Origin: Isoetes taiwanensis
Lineage: Eukaryota; Streptophyta; Lycopodiopsida; Isoetales; Isoetaceae
Reading direction: 5' to 3'
Assembly: GCA_021234155.1 (NCBI GenBank)
Contig: JAJEKV010000073.1
Coordinates: 5,370,001 to 5,434,000, forward strand
Length of the DNA: 64,000 nucleotides
The notes under the pieces are model-generated. The model ran no database searches, had not been told where the DNA came from, and was given only the letters and a program-made list of their open reading frames with translations. Positions 23,280-33,984 of this stretch are shown piece after piece. The stretch's first letter is position 1. Every line of letters begins with the position of its first letter. The position numbers and the translations under genes are program-made.

Positions 23280-26200
23280 TTGGAGTGCCTAGGTGGCATG
23301 GTTGAGCCTAGGTGGCATGCCTGATCCACCTTGGCATGTTGGAGCCTAGGTGGCATGTTGGGGCCCACATAGCATGTTTGAGCCACCTTGGCATGTTTGA
23401 GCCTAGGTGGCATGTTGGAGCCTAGGTGGCATGTTTGAGCCACCTTGGCATGTTGGAGCCACCTTGGCATGTTTGTGGCATGTTGGAGCCTAGGTGGCAT
23501 GTTTGAGCCACCTTGGCATGTTTGAGCCACCTTGGAGCCTAGGTGGCATGTTTGAGCCACCTTGTCATGTTGGAGCCTAGGTGGCATGTTGGAGCCACCT
23601 TGTCATGTTGGAGCCTAGGTGGCATGTTGGAGCCACCTTGGCATGTTGGAGCCTGGGTGGCATGTTGGAGCCCATGTGGCATGTTTGAGCCACCTTGGCA
23701 TGTTTGAGCCTAGGTGGCATGTTGGAGCCCATTTGGCATGTTTGAGCCACCTTGGCATGTTTGAGCCTAGGTGGCATGTTGGAGCCCTGGGTGGCATGTT
23801 TGAGCCACCTTGGCATGTTTGAGAATGTTGGAGCCTAGGTGGCATGTTTGAGCCACCTTGTCATGTTGGAGCCACCTTGGCATGTTTGTGGCATGTTGGA
23901 GCCTAGGTGGCATGTTGGAGCCACCTTGGCATGTTTGAGCCACCTTGGAGCCTAGGTGGCATGTTTGATCCACCTTGTCATGTTGGAGCCTAGGTGGCAT
24001 GTTGGAGCCACCTTGTCATGTTGGAGCCTAGGTGGCATGTTGGAGCCACCTTGGCATGTTGGAGCCTAGGTGGCATGTTGGAGCCCATGTGGCATGTTTG
24101 AGCCACCTTGGCATGTTTGAGCCTAGGTGGCATGTTGGAGCCTAGGTGGCATGTTTGAGCCACCTTGGCATGTTTTGAGCCTATAGTGGCATGTTGGAGC
24201 CTAGGTGGCATGTTTGAGCCACCTTGACATGTTTGAGAATGTTGGAGCCTAGGTGACATGTTTGAACCACCTTGTCATGTTGGAGCCTAGGTGGCATGTA
24301 TGAGCCTAGGTAGCATGTTTGAGCCACCTTGGCATGTTTGAGCCTATATGTGGCATGTTGGAGCCTAGGTGGCATGTTTGAGCCACCTTGTCATGTTGGA
24401 GCCTAGGTGGCATGTTGGAGCCACCTTGTCATGTTGGAGCCTAGGTGGCATGTTGGAGCCACCTTGGCATGTTGGAGCCTAGGTGGCATGTTGGAGCCCA
24501 TGTGGCATGTTTGAGCCACCTTGGCATGTTTGAGCCTAGGTGGCATGTTGGAGCCTACGTGGCATGTTTGAGCCACCTTGGCATGTTTGAGCCTATAGTG
24601 GCATGTTGGAGCCTAGGTGGCATGTTTGAGCCACCTTGGCATGTTTGAGAATGTTGGAGCCTAGGTGGCATGTTTGAGCCACCTTGACATGTTGGAGCCA
24701 CCTTGGCATGTTTGTGGCATGTTGGAGCCTAGGTGGCATGTTGGAGCCACCTTGGCATGTTTGAGCCACCTTGGAGCCTAGGTGTCATGTTTGATCCACC
24801 TTGTCATGTTGGAGCCTAGGTGGCATGTTGGAGCCACCTTGGCATGTTAGAGCCTAGGTGGCATGTTGGAGTCCATGTGGCATGTTTGAGCCACCTTGGC
24901 ATGTTTGAGCCTAGGTGGCATGTTGGAGCCTAGGTGGCATGTTTGAGCCACCTTGGCATGTTTGAGCCTATCGCGGCATGTTTGTGGCATGTTGGAGCAT
25001 AGGTGGCATGTTGGTGCCACTTTGGCATGTTTGCGCCACCTTGGAGCCTAGGTGGCATGTTTGAGCCACCTTGTCATGTTGGAGCCTAGGTGGCATGTTG
25101 GAGCCACCTTGTCATGTTGGAGCCTAGGTGGCATGTTGGAGCCACCTTGGCATGTTGGAGCCTAGGTGGCATGTTGGAGCCCATGTGGCATGTTTGAGCC
25201 ACCTTGGCATGTTTGAGCCTAGGTGGCATGTTGGAGCCTAGGTGGCATGTTTGAGCCACCTTGGCATGTTTGAGCCTATAGTGGCATGTTGGAGCCTAGG
25301 TGGCATGTTTGAGCCACCTTGACATGTTTGAGAATGTTGGAGCCTAGGTGACATGTTTGAACCACCTTGTCATGTTGGAGCCTAGGTGGCATGTATGAGC
25401 CTAGGTAGCATGTTTGAGCCACCTTGGCATGTTTGAGCCTATATGTGGCATGTTGGAACCTAGGTGGCATGTTTGAGCCACCTTGGCATGTTGGAGCCTA
25501 TTTGGCATGTTGGAGCCAAATTGTCATGTTGGATCCTAGGTGGCATGTTGGATCCACCTTGGCATGTTGGAGCCTAGGTGGCATGTTGGAGCCCATGTGG
25601 CATGTTTGAGCCACCTTGGCATGTTTGAGCCTAGGTGGCATGTTGGAGCCTAGGTGGCATGTTTGAGCCACCTTGGCATGTTTGAGCCTATAGTGGCATG
25701 TTGGAGCCTAGGTGGCATGTTTGAGCCACCTTGGCATGTTTGAGAATGTTGGAGCCTAGGTGGCATGTTTGAGCCACCTTGGCATGTTTGAGCCTATATG
25801 TGGCATGTTGGAACCTAGGTGGCATGTTTGAGCCACCTTGGCATGTTGGAGCCTAGGTGGCATGTTGGAGCCTAGGCGCGTGGCATGTTTGAGCCACCTT
25901 GGCATGTTGGAGCCACCTTGGCATGTTGGAGCCTAGGTGGCATGTTGGAGCCTAGGTGGCATGTTGGAGCACCTTGGCATGTTTGAGCCACCTTGGCACG
26001 TTGGAGCCTAGGTGGCATGTTGGAGCACACGTGGCATGTTTGAGCCACCTTGGCATGTTTGAGCCTAGGTGGCATGTTTGATTGGAGCCTAGAAGGCATG
26101 TTGGAGGCCATGTGCCATGTTTGAGCCACCTTGACATGTTGGAGCCTAGGTGGCCTTGGAGCCCGCGTGGCATGTTTGAGCCACCTTGGCATGTTGGAGC

Positions 26201-26880
26201 CTAGGTGGCATGTTTGAGTCACCTTGGCATGTTGGAGCCTTGGTGGCATGTTTGAGCCACCTTGGCATGATTGAGCCTAGGTGGCATGTTGGAGCCTAGG
26301 TGGCATGTTTGAGCCACCTTGGGACGTTGGAGCCTAGGTGGCATGTTGGAGCCCACGTGGCATGTTTGAGCCACCTTGGCATGTTGGAGCCTAGGTGGCA
26401 TATTGGAGCCCGCGTGGCATGTTTGAGCCACCTTGGCATGTTTGAACCACCTTTGCATGTTTGACCCTAGGTGGCATGTTGGAACCATCTTGGCATGTTG
26501 GAGCCTAGGTGGCATTTTGGAGCCCGCGGTGGCATGTTGGAGCCTAGGTGGCATGTTGTGAGCCACCTTGGCATGTTGGAGCCCGCGTGGCATGTTTGAG
26601 ATACCTTGGCATGTTTGAGCCTGGGTGGCATGTTGGAGCCTAGGTGACATGTTTGAGCCACCTTGGCATGTTGGAGCCTAGGTGGCATGTTGGAGCCCAC
26701 ATGGCATGTTTGAGCCACCTTGTATTGGAGCCTAGTTGGCATGTTGGAGCCCACGTGGCATGATTGAGCCACCTTGGCATGTTGGAGCCTAGGTGGCATG
26801 TTGGAGTCCACGTGGCATGTTTGAGCCACCTTGCCATGTTAGAGCCACCTTGGCATGTTAAAGTGGATGTGGCATGTTTG
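23280..26880. repeat. Satellite array of alternating 19-bp half-units
   Basis: About 3.6 kb built from two 19-bp half-units in alternation, GGAGCCTAGGTGGCATGTT and TGAGCCACCTTGGCATGTT, giving a 38-bp unit. The cores CCTAGGTGG and CCACCTTGG are near reverse complements, so each unit can fold. Variant blocks recur with a period near 413 bp: the CCACCTTGTCATG block at 23581, 23994 and 24407, and the CTATAGTGGC block at 24181, 24593, 25276 and 25688. Nineteen bases is not a multiple of three, so stop-free runs appear in several frames and give repetitive ORFs that should not be read as genes. Confidence 0.95.
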
Positions 26881-27084
26881 AATCCTTCAAGAAATGCCTA
26901 TATGATGCCAACCCAGTGTCCATCTTTGGTTCTTCATATCAATGTGTCTTCTACAAGTTGCCAAGTGATGGATGTCTTCAAGTTTCACTTTCTAGAAGCT
27001 CACACACACACACACATGTATGAAGCCAAATGCCAGTGAAGAGTGTCAATTTGTAATGGCATGCAGACAACTTGGTCATACATG

Positions 27085-27373
27085 GATTCTTAGAAAACCA
27101 TAAAAAACCACCCCTAAAAAAAAAAACACTACCTTAAAAAACACCACCTTAGAAAAAACATCCCTTCAAAAAACCATACCGCCTGAGAAAACAACACATC
27201 TTTAAAAAAGAAACTACGCCTCCTTAAGAAACCACACAAAAAAACTACGGCTCCCTAAGAAAAACTACAGCATATCCTTGAAAAACCACGCCCCCGTATA
27301 ACTACGTATAGGTTTTTTTTAAATCTTCAAAAAAACAACCCGTAGTGTGTTTTTACTGTTGTTTTCAACTGTG
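27085..27373. repeat. CACTA subterminal repeat region (right)
   Basis: Reiterated AAAAAACCACxxC, AAAACAACAC and AAACTACG words, inverted in sense relative to the GTAGTTTTT words of the left end. Confidence 0.7.
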
Positions 27374-27396
27374 GAACAAATTTTGGGGTTGTAGTG
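27374..27396. repeat. CACTA terminal inverted repeat (right)
   Basis: Ends TTTTGGGGTTGTAGTG, the inverse of CACTACAACCCCAAAA. It is followed by TAA at 27397-27399, the second copy of the target duplication. Confidence 0.8.
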
Positions 27397-28437
27397 TAAG
27401 AGACGACCAGAGGATCTCGAGTACATCAGCCTCGCACAAGCAGCCATGTTGTACAAAGATGAGCACGTGAAAATTATCAACAAAATGAGGAAGGACAAAT
27501 CAGGCAACCCAAAAGTGGCGATCCTCAGGTTCGTCAAGTTCAACGAGGACAAAGATGTAGAAGCATAAGCATACAAATGACTACTACTACATGTACAATT
27601 CAGGACGTAGAATGAACTCCTCGACGTGCACCCCACCTACCACAATGCATACATGGCAAAGCAAGAAGAAATTGAGATAGCCCACATATCATTAATATTT
27701 CAGTGCACAGGCAGTGCCCGCAGCTAGGGCAACATAGAAAGGATAGCTGACAACATCGACGAGCGAAGGCACGGATGCTAGATCAGTGAGGATGGCGACG
27801 ACACTGAGGATGAGTTCGATGTAGGCATAGACCTCTCACACTTCACACTACACCGATCCCCTCAAGCGACACGCCGCCACAACATCCCACAACAGACAAG
27901 AACCTCATCCATTCCAACAAGCTAACCACCTTCATTCCCATGTAGGTCGAGAGGACAATTTTACTGAACAAACAAATTATACCCAATAAGATCTACCACG
28001 TGATGGTCCAGACACTGAAAATGAAGCAATGGCTGTTCTACGACGACATCATGTATAAGAAGCCCACGATCCAACCCACAGGTGCAATCTCTTCCTTATA
28101 AGTAGTGCCGACGTGGGCAAGTCATGGCTCCTTCAATGCCTCATCGAGGGGCAAAAGCGCCTCTTCCAGCAGGAACTCCCTGACCCAATGAGCAGGCCAT
28201 CAGTCGTCATAGCTGTGTATACAGGTAGGGCAGCAGGCAATGTCGGCGGCACCACCCTGCATTCGGCATTTGGCATAAGACCAACAACAACATTCGGAAA
28301 CAAGATGACCATGCCAAAGTCCCGCATGCTGCAAACGGGAAAGAACGTATACGAAGCAGTGAAATTGCTGGTGATCGACGAGATCTCAATGGTCGGCCTT
28401 CGCCTCCTTTTCCATGTCGTCATGCTCTGCAACAAGT
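27397..28437 (+). pseudogene. Helentron helicase, right fragment, part 1 (pre-helicase and PIF1 motifs I-II)
   Basis: The frame resumes with RRPEDLEYISLAQAAMLYKD and later VAILRFVKFNEDKD, the conserved stretch before the Helitron helicase. Next, with a TAG where the family has Trp, comes NELLDVHPTYHNAYMAKQEE. After a decayed spacer the PIF1 domain starts near 28095 with SADVGKSWLLQC (Walker A), VIAVYTGRAAGNVGGTTLHS and LLVIDEISMVG (Walker B). A possible intron (GTAGCA at 28436 to CATGCAG at 28498) joins CNK to YKATATPIPFGG. PIF1 helicases unwind DNA during rolling-circle transposition. Several stops show decay. Confidence 0.85.
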
Positions 28438-28498
28438 AGCAAACCCACCAAAAAACCAGCAACGTAAGATTAACACCTCCTCGCGACTACCATGCAGG

Positions 28499-29002
28499 TA
28501 CAAGGCCACTGCCACCCCCATACCATTCGGAGGCATGTCAGTCATCACATCCAGAGACTTCTATCAAGTCAAGCCAATCTTTAACAAGTGGAACTTCTGT
28601 GGCCTAGATGATGATGCCAAAAAGCTAGGCATCTTGCAGTTCCCAGGCCTTCACCACTCCTGGAAGTCAAACTTCAGGTACTACGAGCTCACCGAGATAG
28701 TCAGGCAAGGAGAAGATCTCCCCTTTACACGTGCTTTCTCCCACATGAGGAAATCAGAGCAAATGCCTGACGACCTGCACCTCATCAATTCCACCTACAC
28801 CCGTCCAGCCCCCAGTGACCCATGCCTCCCAATATACGTTTTCCACAAGAACAAAGACAAGAACAAGCACAATGACGAAGTCTACACCAAAATACAAGAG
28901 GAAGGCATCCACCTCCACTCCACAGACATGCACGAGGATGGCTGCCCGAGGAACATCACCTATGCCCACGGAGTCCTGAAAGACACATGGATTGAAAGAT
29001 AA
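28499..29002 (+). pseudogene. Helentron helicase, right fragment, part 2 (PIF1 motif III onward)
   Basis: The open frame reads FGGMSVITSRDFYQVKPIF (motif III region of PIF1) and YYELTEIVRQGEDLPFTRAF, then FHKNKDKNKHNDEVY and a terminus WIER with TAA at about 29000. The canonical GDFxQ is SRDFYQ here. The C-terminal RecD-like 2B motifs (GxxVMLxxN and VTxHKxQG) are missing, so the helicase is truncated before the endonuclease begins. Confidence 0.8.
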
Positions 29003-29007
29003 GCACT

Positions 29008-29615
29008 GCTGCAAAGTACATCGACCACATACTAGCAGACTCACAGTTGACGTTCTTGGATATCCTCTGTCTACAGGAAACGAGATTGGACAACCCAGAC
29101 ACATTCGAGACGACCAAGTAAAGGTGCCTACTCAATAGCAATGCATGCGAAACAGCAACACTCTACGATGACAACAGGCTCGAGCTCCTCCACGATCAAC
29201 AAGTCACGGAGCCAACAGTCACAGCCATCCTCGCCACGTTCTGAGACCGCACCACGGGAATTATCGTCCACACGACCATATATATAGACACCACGGGAAA
29301 AACATCCAGCAATTCCTCACCAACATGCAAGCCGTCGCAAACAAGGCAACATCACCTACCATAATTGGTGCTGCCAATGCAGTGGAAACCACTAGGACAA
29401 TCCTCATGGGAGATTTCAACATAGATACGTTGCGACAAAACAACATCGTACCGGGCCTCCATGCCGCCATGCCCAGCCTCTCCCAACAAGTCAAGACCCC
29501 AACACACTCCACATCACTCCTCGACCACATCTGTACAGACTTTATGCCCACACTCTGCGACATCGGATACTGCTGCTGGAGCGACCACAGACAGGCATAC
29601 GTCGCATTCGTTTGA
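29008..29615 (+). pseudogene. Apurinic-like endonuclease domain of the Helentron
   Basis: An endonuclease/exonuclease/phosphatase fold is readable in pieces: AKYIDHILADSQ and LDILCLQETRL (catalytic QET, 29060-29095). A degenerate middle follows, then TRTILMGDFNID (29395-29425), THSTSLLDHICTD and CWSDHRQAYVAFV (catalytic SDH) to the stop at 29613. The order PIF1 helicase then endonuclease is that of Helentron (Helitron2) elements, not of canonical plant Helitrons. Stops at about 29119 and 29242 and a frame change show it is dead. Confidence 0.8.
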
Positions 29616-30555
29616 ACAACATCACAATGTCTCAAAAATGCCCACTGGACTTTGCCTTATCAGTATGAAGTGAGTAATTGTTCCCCTTACCCTCCTCCTC
29701 AGTTGTATGCATTCACCTCTACAACTTGTAAAATAAAAAGCAAAGTCTTCTACTAACAAAATGAAACCCTGTCTTCGTCCCACTCACACAGCTCGACAAT
29801 TAAAAAAAAAGAACACACAAATATATTCAGTTGTATGAACTAACACACAAAACGACCAAATAAGTAATATGAAAACACACTCTTGGGACACCGAAGGACA
29901 ATCCTCCGAGCGCAGCACCTAGTCCAGTTCATTTGCAAGAAGTTTCTTTAGCTTGAAATTACGAAATCATTGAGGAAATAGAACGATAAGCCCACTTACT
30001 ACTTCTTTTAGAAATTGAGCACCCTAGCATGGACCTTCATTTAATGTGTTGCAAAGATCTAAGAGGATTTTTGAAGTGCAAAGCTTCATTCTTTGATCTT
30101 TCCTCCTAAGGTTTGCATTTCAAGCTAATTCAAGGATTGATGATATGGCAGAACTATAGCCACATGTTTTTTCCTTTATGCACATGAATGGCTCTGATTT
30201 TCCTTTCCATCTCTATAAATATGCCGATTTTCAAGTCGTCCAACAGGATTTCGAATCATTTAGTCATTCTTAAAGGTTTTGGAGCATTCCCTGGAACACC
30301 GTGGAGCCTGTAAATTGGAGCAGGAGCAGGAGTTCAAACTTGCTTCCAATTTCTAGAGGTTAGAAGAATACTTGCCGCCGCTTATTGATAGCATGGCAGC
30401 TTTGATTTCTTTAGATAAATTACCTAAGATGCTTTTAATTTTTGTTATGATACAATCTCTTTTCTGTCTCTAAGTTTTCCTATTTTGCTTATATTCATTG
30501 TGCTAGTGCAGGCTCTATATTTCTTTTCCATTGTTCCATCCTTAACGTATTAAAC
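29616..30555 (+). other. Spacer after the Helentron
   Basis: AT-rich sequence with no exon seen. A Helentron 3' hairpin end could not be located. Confidence 0.35.
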
Positions 30556-31682
30556 GTGAACCTTAGGAGAAATAGAACCATTGCTGCACCTCCTTCTAAT
30601 GTTGAAATTCCTCCCTCTGGATCACCGCCTCCTATAAAGAAAAAGAGATCATTCTAGTCTCTTTTAATCAGCCAAAGCAATATATCAGCAGGGAAGAAGA
30701 AAGCAAGGTGTGCGAAGAGAGGCACCTAGAAAAAAAAGGATTTAGACCATTGATGCAGTTGAGGATGGAATATTTTCCATCAAAAAATCAGCGATGCGCT
30801 TTGGAATATCCCAAACAACACTCAAAAACCACCTTTATGGTATTTCTAAAAACAAGTTTGGTGCCATCCCAAGGGGCTTGACTACTTAAGAGGAAAAACA
30901 ACTTCTTCAATGGGCGTTGCAGCTATATGATGAAGGAAGACTAGTAACCTTAGATGTGATAAAAAAAAGAGTTGCACTTGCTTCAAAGATGGATTGCCAG
31001 GGTCAAAATAGTGGAAAGGCTTTAGAGATAGGCATTTCGAAATATCTTTTAGGTCTACTCAATGTGTTGAAGTGCAAAGAATTAACGCCATGACCATCAC
31101 CAATCTTAAGAATTTCTATTCTACCTTAAACAAAGTGTATGGGAAGTTGTCTTTTGAGTCTTCAAGAATTTGGAATTGTGATGAAACTGGAATCCAGGCA
31201 GGTAGTAAAACATGGATGAGCGTCATTGCTAGAAAGGGTATAAGAAATGTGATTGAAACTGTGCCTAAAAGCGGGGAATGGATGTTAGTTTATATGAATG
31301 CTTGTGGTGCCAAAATTTCTAATCTATATGTGTTTAAGGGGATGAGGCTTAGAGACACAAACTTATGAACTAGGAGCAATTATGAGTTATCAAAAAGAGA
31401 ATGCATAGCAGTCAAAGAGAGGGCGAAGAAGAGAAAAGAGAATGCAAGAAAGGAAAGAGAGAAAAAAAAAAGATTGCTTTACATCAAGACCTAACAGAAC
31501 AACAAAAAGAAAATTTTGTTGCTAAAGAAGATGTAATTGACTTGGAGGTTGATGATCTTGATAAGAATGGAGAGCAAGTGGTTGATTTGCACGTTATAGG
31601 TGAGCAAGTAAATGTTGTTGATTTGCGGGTTATAAGAGAGCAGGCAGGTAAACGTCACAAGTGGTGCTGGAGAACATATTAA
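30556..31682 (+). pseudogene. Pogo/Tigger-like transposase relic (psq HTH plus partial DDE)
   Basis: In mixed frames from about 30750 one reads TIDAVEDGIFSIKKSAMRFG and ISQTTLKNHLYGI, a psq-type helix-turn-helix. The CENP-B-like second helix region follows (LQWALQLYDEGRLVTLDVIK). The longest frame (31072-31368) has KVYGKLSFESSRIWNCDETG, the first catalytic Asp context of the DDE_1 family, then SGEWMLVYMNACGAKISNLY. The rest of the catalytic core, including the second and third acidic residues, is absent; what follows is a Lys/Glu-rich tail (31401-31682). Several stops. Such elements move by cut and paste at TA sites; no terminal repeats were identified. Confidence 0.75.
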
Positions 31683-31973
31683 TTGTAACATCCAGTCTTT
31701 GGACTTAATTGTATGTATACCTATTGCAAATGAAAATACAGTAGATGGAGGAAATGTTGAGAGGCAGGTTCATGTTATAGGAGGACAGTCAGAGCCCCCC
31801 AAGCATTAGATGAAAGTCATATAGGTTGCAGCTTTGAAGACATCCATGTTTGTTCATGGGATGAACATTGCAGGAGGAAGAGATTAAGAATTTCAAATAG
31901 CGCCACTGACGATGAAGATAATAGTGATGAATCTGAAACAATTGAGAGGAGAACTAATGTTTAAATGACTTGA

Positions 31974-32165
31974 ATAGAATAGAATAGAATAGAATAGAAT
32001 AGAATAGAATAGAATAGAATAGAATGATTTTTATCATCCACAGAGACCAATCGGTCTACGGAACCCAATGAAGGAGCACAACAGAATTATTACTGCCCGG
32101 ATTAAAAAACCCCTGCCCCGAAGGAATCAAAGAGCAGTCTTGAAGAACCTTGAAGCCATCCACAG
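31974..32165 (-). mobile_element. SINE-like retroelement with (ATTCT)n tail
   Basis: Read on the - strand the element ends GGTCTCTGTGGATGATAAAA followed by about ten ATTCT repeats (the AGAAT run at 31974-32024). It shares GGATTAAAAAACCCCTGCC (32099-32117, + sense) and the GGTCTCxGTGGA block with the copy at 53397. A short retroposon with a simple-repeat 3' tail fits a SINE or a LINE 3' end; no Pol III boxes were confirmed. Confidence 0.65.
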
Positions 32166-32740
32166 GCGACATAGCTGGAATCATAGATATATTCTTTCTT
32201 GAATTATATGCACAGTAATTTTTTCACTTCTGATGCAGACATCATGCAAAGCTCTGACATTAGCAATTCCATCTGGAATTTAATGCTGTTAGTAAATATG
32301 CTCACACTCTTGATTATCTTTTTTTTTAATTGAAGGCTTCCACACTCTTGATTACAACGTCCACAATAATTCATTGAAGCAACAAAATGATGGGCACACA
32401 GTTCCACCATCAAGCAACTCTACATACTGTAGAAATTCAGCTCATCTAGCAGCGTGAATCCCTACCAGAATCCCCTACATTTAGGCACTGCACTGTTCTT
32501 TAATGGCCTACCTTGAGTATCCAACCCTAGTGCCCTAAGCATCCAACCCTTATCACTGCATACCCGCTAAAGAACTACCAAAAGCCATCACGATGCTGTT
32601 ATACCATTTTCCTGGAGCCAAGAAAAGCATTTCACATGCCAAATTGCATCTAGGTTCCATACCTTCCAACACAAAAAAAAAACCACACCCTTTTTGTTGC
32701 CCAATCCTTGCCCCATTCATACTCACAAACGAATTTCGAA
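32166..32740. other. Unannotated stretch
   Basis: Contains a repeated ACACTCTTGATTA phrase (near 32300 and 32341) and a T-run at 32321. No coding feature is recognised. Confidence 0.35.
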
Positions 32741-32746
32741 ACCTTA

Positions 32747-32899
32747 TGTACTACGTAATGCACGCCTGGAAAAGATTCCGACATATAATTTTTCGAGGCG
32801 GCGCACGAGCGGCGGAGCCGCGAGTGTGCCGCCGAGTCTGGCGGCGCCGCCGAGAAAAATTAGACGCGGAATCTTGACAGGCGTGCATTACGGGACGTA
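32747..32899. mobile_element. GC-rich foldback/MITE 1
   Basis: The left arm TAATGCACGCCTGG..AAGATTCCG..AATTTTTC is mirrored on the right by GAAAAATT..CGGAATCTT..CAGGCGTGCATTA: imperfect arms of about 45-50 bp. The centre is very GC-rich (GGCGGCGCACGAGCGGCGGA) and itself palindromic. It has no ORF of its own; frames crossing it are accidental. Confidence 0.7.
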
Positions 32900-33713
32900 A
32901 TACACGGATGGTTCAAATTTCCACGCAAATTTGTGACGCCTGCGCCTTCTTCTCCATCTATCTTGCTCTGTTCCGACAAAGTCCTTGTGCCAAATCCTAA
33001 AATAGAGAAGGCCGGTGGTTCAAAGAGTGGCCATGCCACACTGGGAGCATCCAAATCCGTCGCCTTTGACCTCAAGAAAGACAAAAAAAAAAAAAAACCA
33101 AAGTTCCTGTAGCAGAGATCGAATAGAAAATGATAATGTTGAAGTTTCGGCAGATCTGGAGCAGAACAAAGCAATTATACCATTAAAGCTTGGCCGATTT
33201 TTCTACCTGCAGGTATTGCTGAGGAAAGGCAACTCACAGAGTCACGAATCACGATCACATCATCTGTAGTTTCTGCAACAGCGGCATAGTAGCTTGCATG
33301 GAATCTAGATACAGAAACTACCTCTTTTCCCTCGCTCAAAAGCTCTGTTCTTCATGCTATTATAAAAACTATGGCTTCAACTGACCTCTGCAAAAGGGTT
33401 GAGCCCTGTAACCTCTTCAACTTGACCTCTGTGTCATATCCGACCCTGTTTCTTGGCTGTGGCGACGAAGCCAGAATAGCTCCTTGTTTTTTTGGCTATG
33501 GCGGCGACGTCGGAAGAGCTCCTTTTCCTTGACTATGGCTAAGCCCTGTTTCTTGGATGCCGAATAAGGAAGGCTATCCGCTGTTTCTTGGATGCCGTAG
33601 AAGGGCAAGAAGGCTGGGGACTAAGCGGCGCCGCTCCCGAAAATGCGCAAAGGTTTTCTGCCATATAAAATAAAAGGAATATACACGTAATTTGAACCAT
33701 CCGTGTATTACAT
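32899..33713. repeat. Stretch bounded by an inverted 23-bp repeat
   Basis: GTAATACACGGATGGTTCAA at about 32899 recurs inverted at about 33691-33713, so the two foldback elements face each other across 0.8 kb. Inside, 33420-33600 has short repeats of CTGTTTCTTGGAT and GGCTATGGCGGCGACG. No gene is recognised. Confidence 0.6.
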
Positions 33714-33764
33714 AATAGGAGATGCTTCCAATGTATAAATTACATGCTACATAATTCACCGGCA

Positions 33765-33875
33765 AGGGCACCATTACGCCCGTAGGGTTTTGAGGCGGCC
33801 GACGAGCGGCGGAGCCATGAGTCGCTACCGAGGCTGACGGCGCCACCGAGAAATCCTACGAGGGCGTAATGTGAC
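33765..33875. mobile_element. GC-rich foldback/MITE 2
   Basis: The left arm CATTACGCCCGTAGGGTTTT is mirrored by AATCCTACGAGGGCGTAATG. The centre CGACGAGCGGCGGAGCC matches that of MITE 1. It is followed by GTAATAAATGCTTGGTTCAG, a diverged copy of the 23-bp repeat at 32899. So this is a related but diverged member of the same family. Confidence 0.7.
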
Positions 33876-33984
33876 CCGCCGGGGATGTAATAAATGCTTG
33901 GTTCAGATTACGACACGTGGCTATATGTTTAAGGAGCTTACTCATCTTATTCAGCATCCATTGCTGAACCCATGTATGAGGAGT

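Larger units (their letters stand above)
17344..27396. mobile_element. CACTA-like DNA transposon, non-autonomous, 10,053 bp
   Basis: Termini are CACACTAACCCCAAAATCTG on the left and, read inward on the other strand, CACTACAACCCCAAAATTTG on the right; 18 of the first 23 positions match. A TAA duplication flanks them. Both ends carry several hundred bases of short reiterated motifs, as CACTA subterminal regions do. Joining the flanks minus one TAA restores a helicase frame (codons for NKY then KRRPEDLEYISLA), which proves the boundaries independently. The cargo is a fragmented methyltransferase gene and a large satellite array. No TnpA- or TnpD-like transposase was found, so it would depend on a helper. 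The left terminus departs from CACTA at positions 4-6. Confidence 0.85.

Noticed and set aside
23264-26837. Many repetitive ORFs (HAKVAQTCHLGSN-type) across the satellite
   Set aside because: They follow from a 19-bp period with few stop words; the same peptides appear in several frames and on both strands, so they are not genes.
23280-26880. CRISPR-like array
   Set aside because: The repeats are contiguous with no unique spacers, and the setting is a plant nuclear genome.
31974-32024. Simple pentanucleotide microsatellite with no relation to neighbours
   Set aside because: The flanking body recurs at 53.4 kb next to the same pentamer, so it is better read as a retroelement tail.
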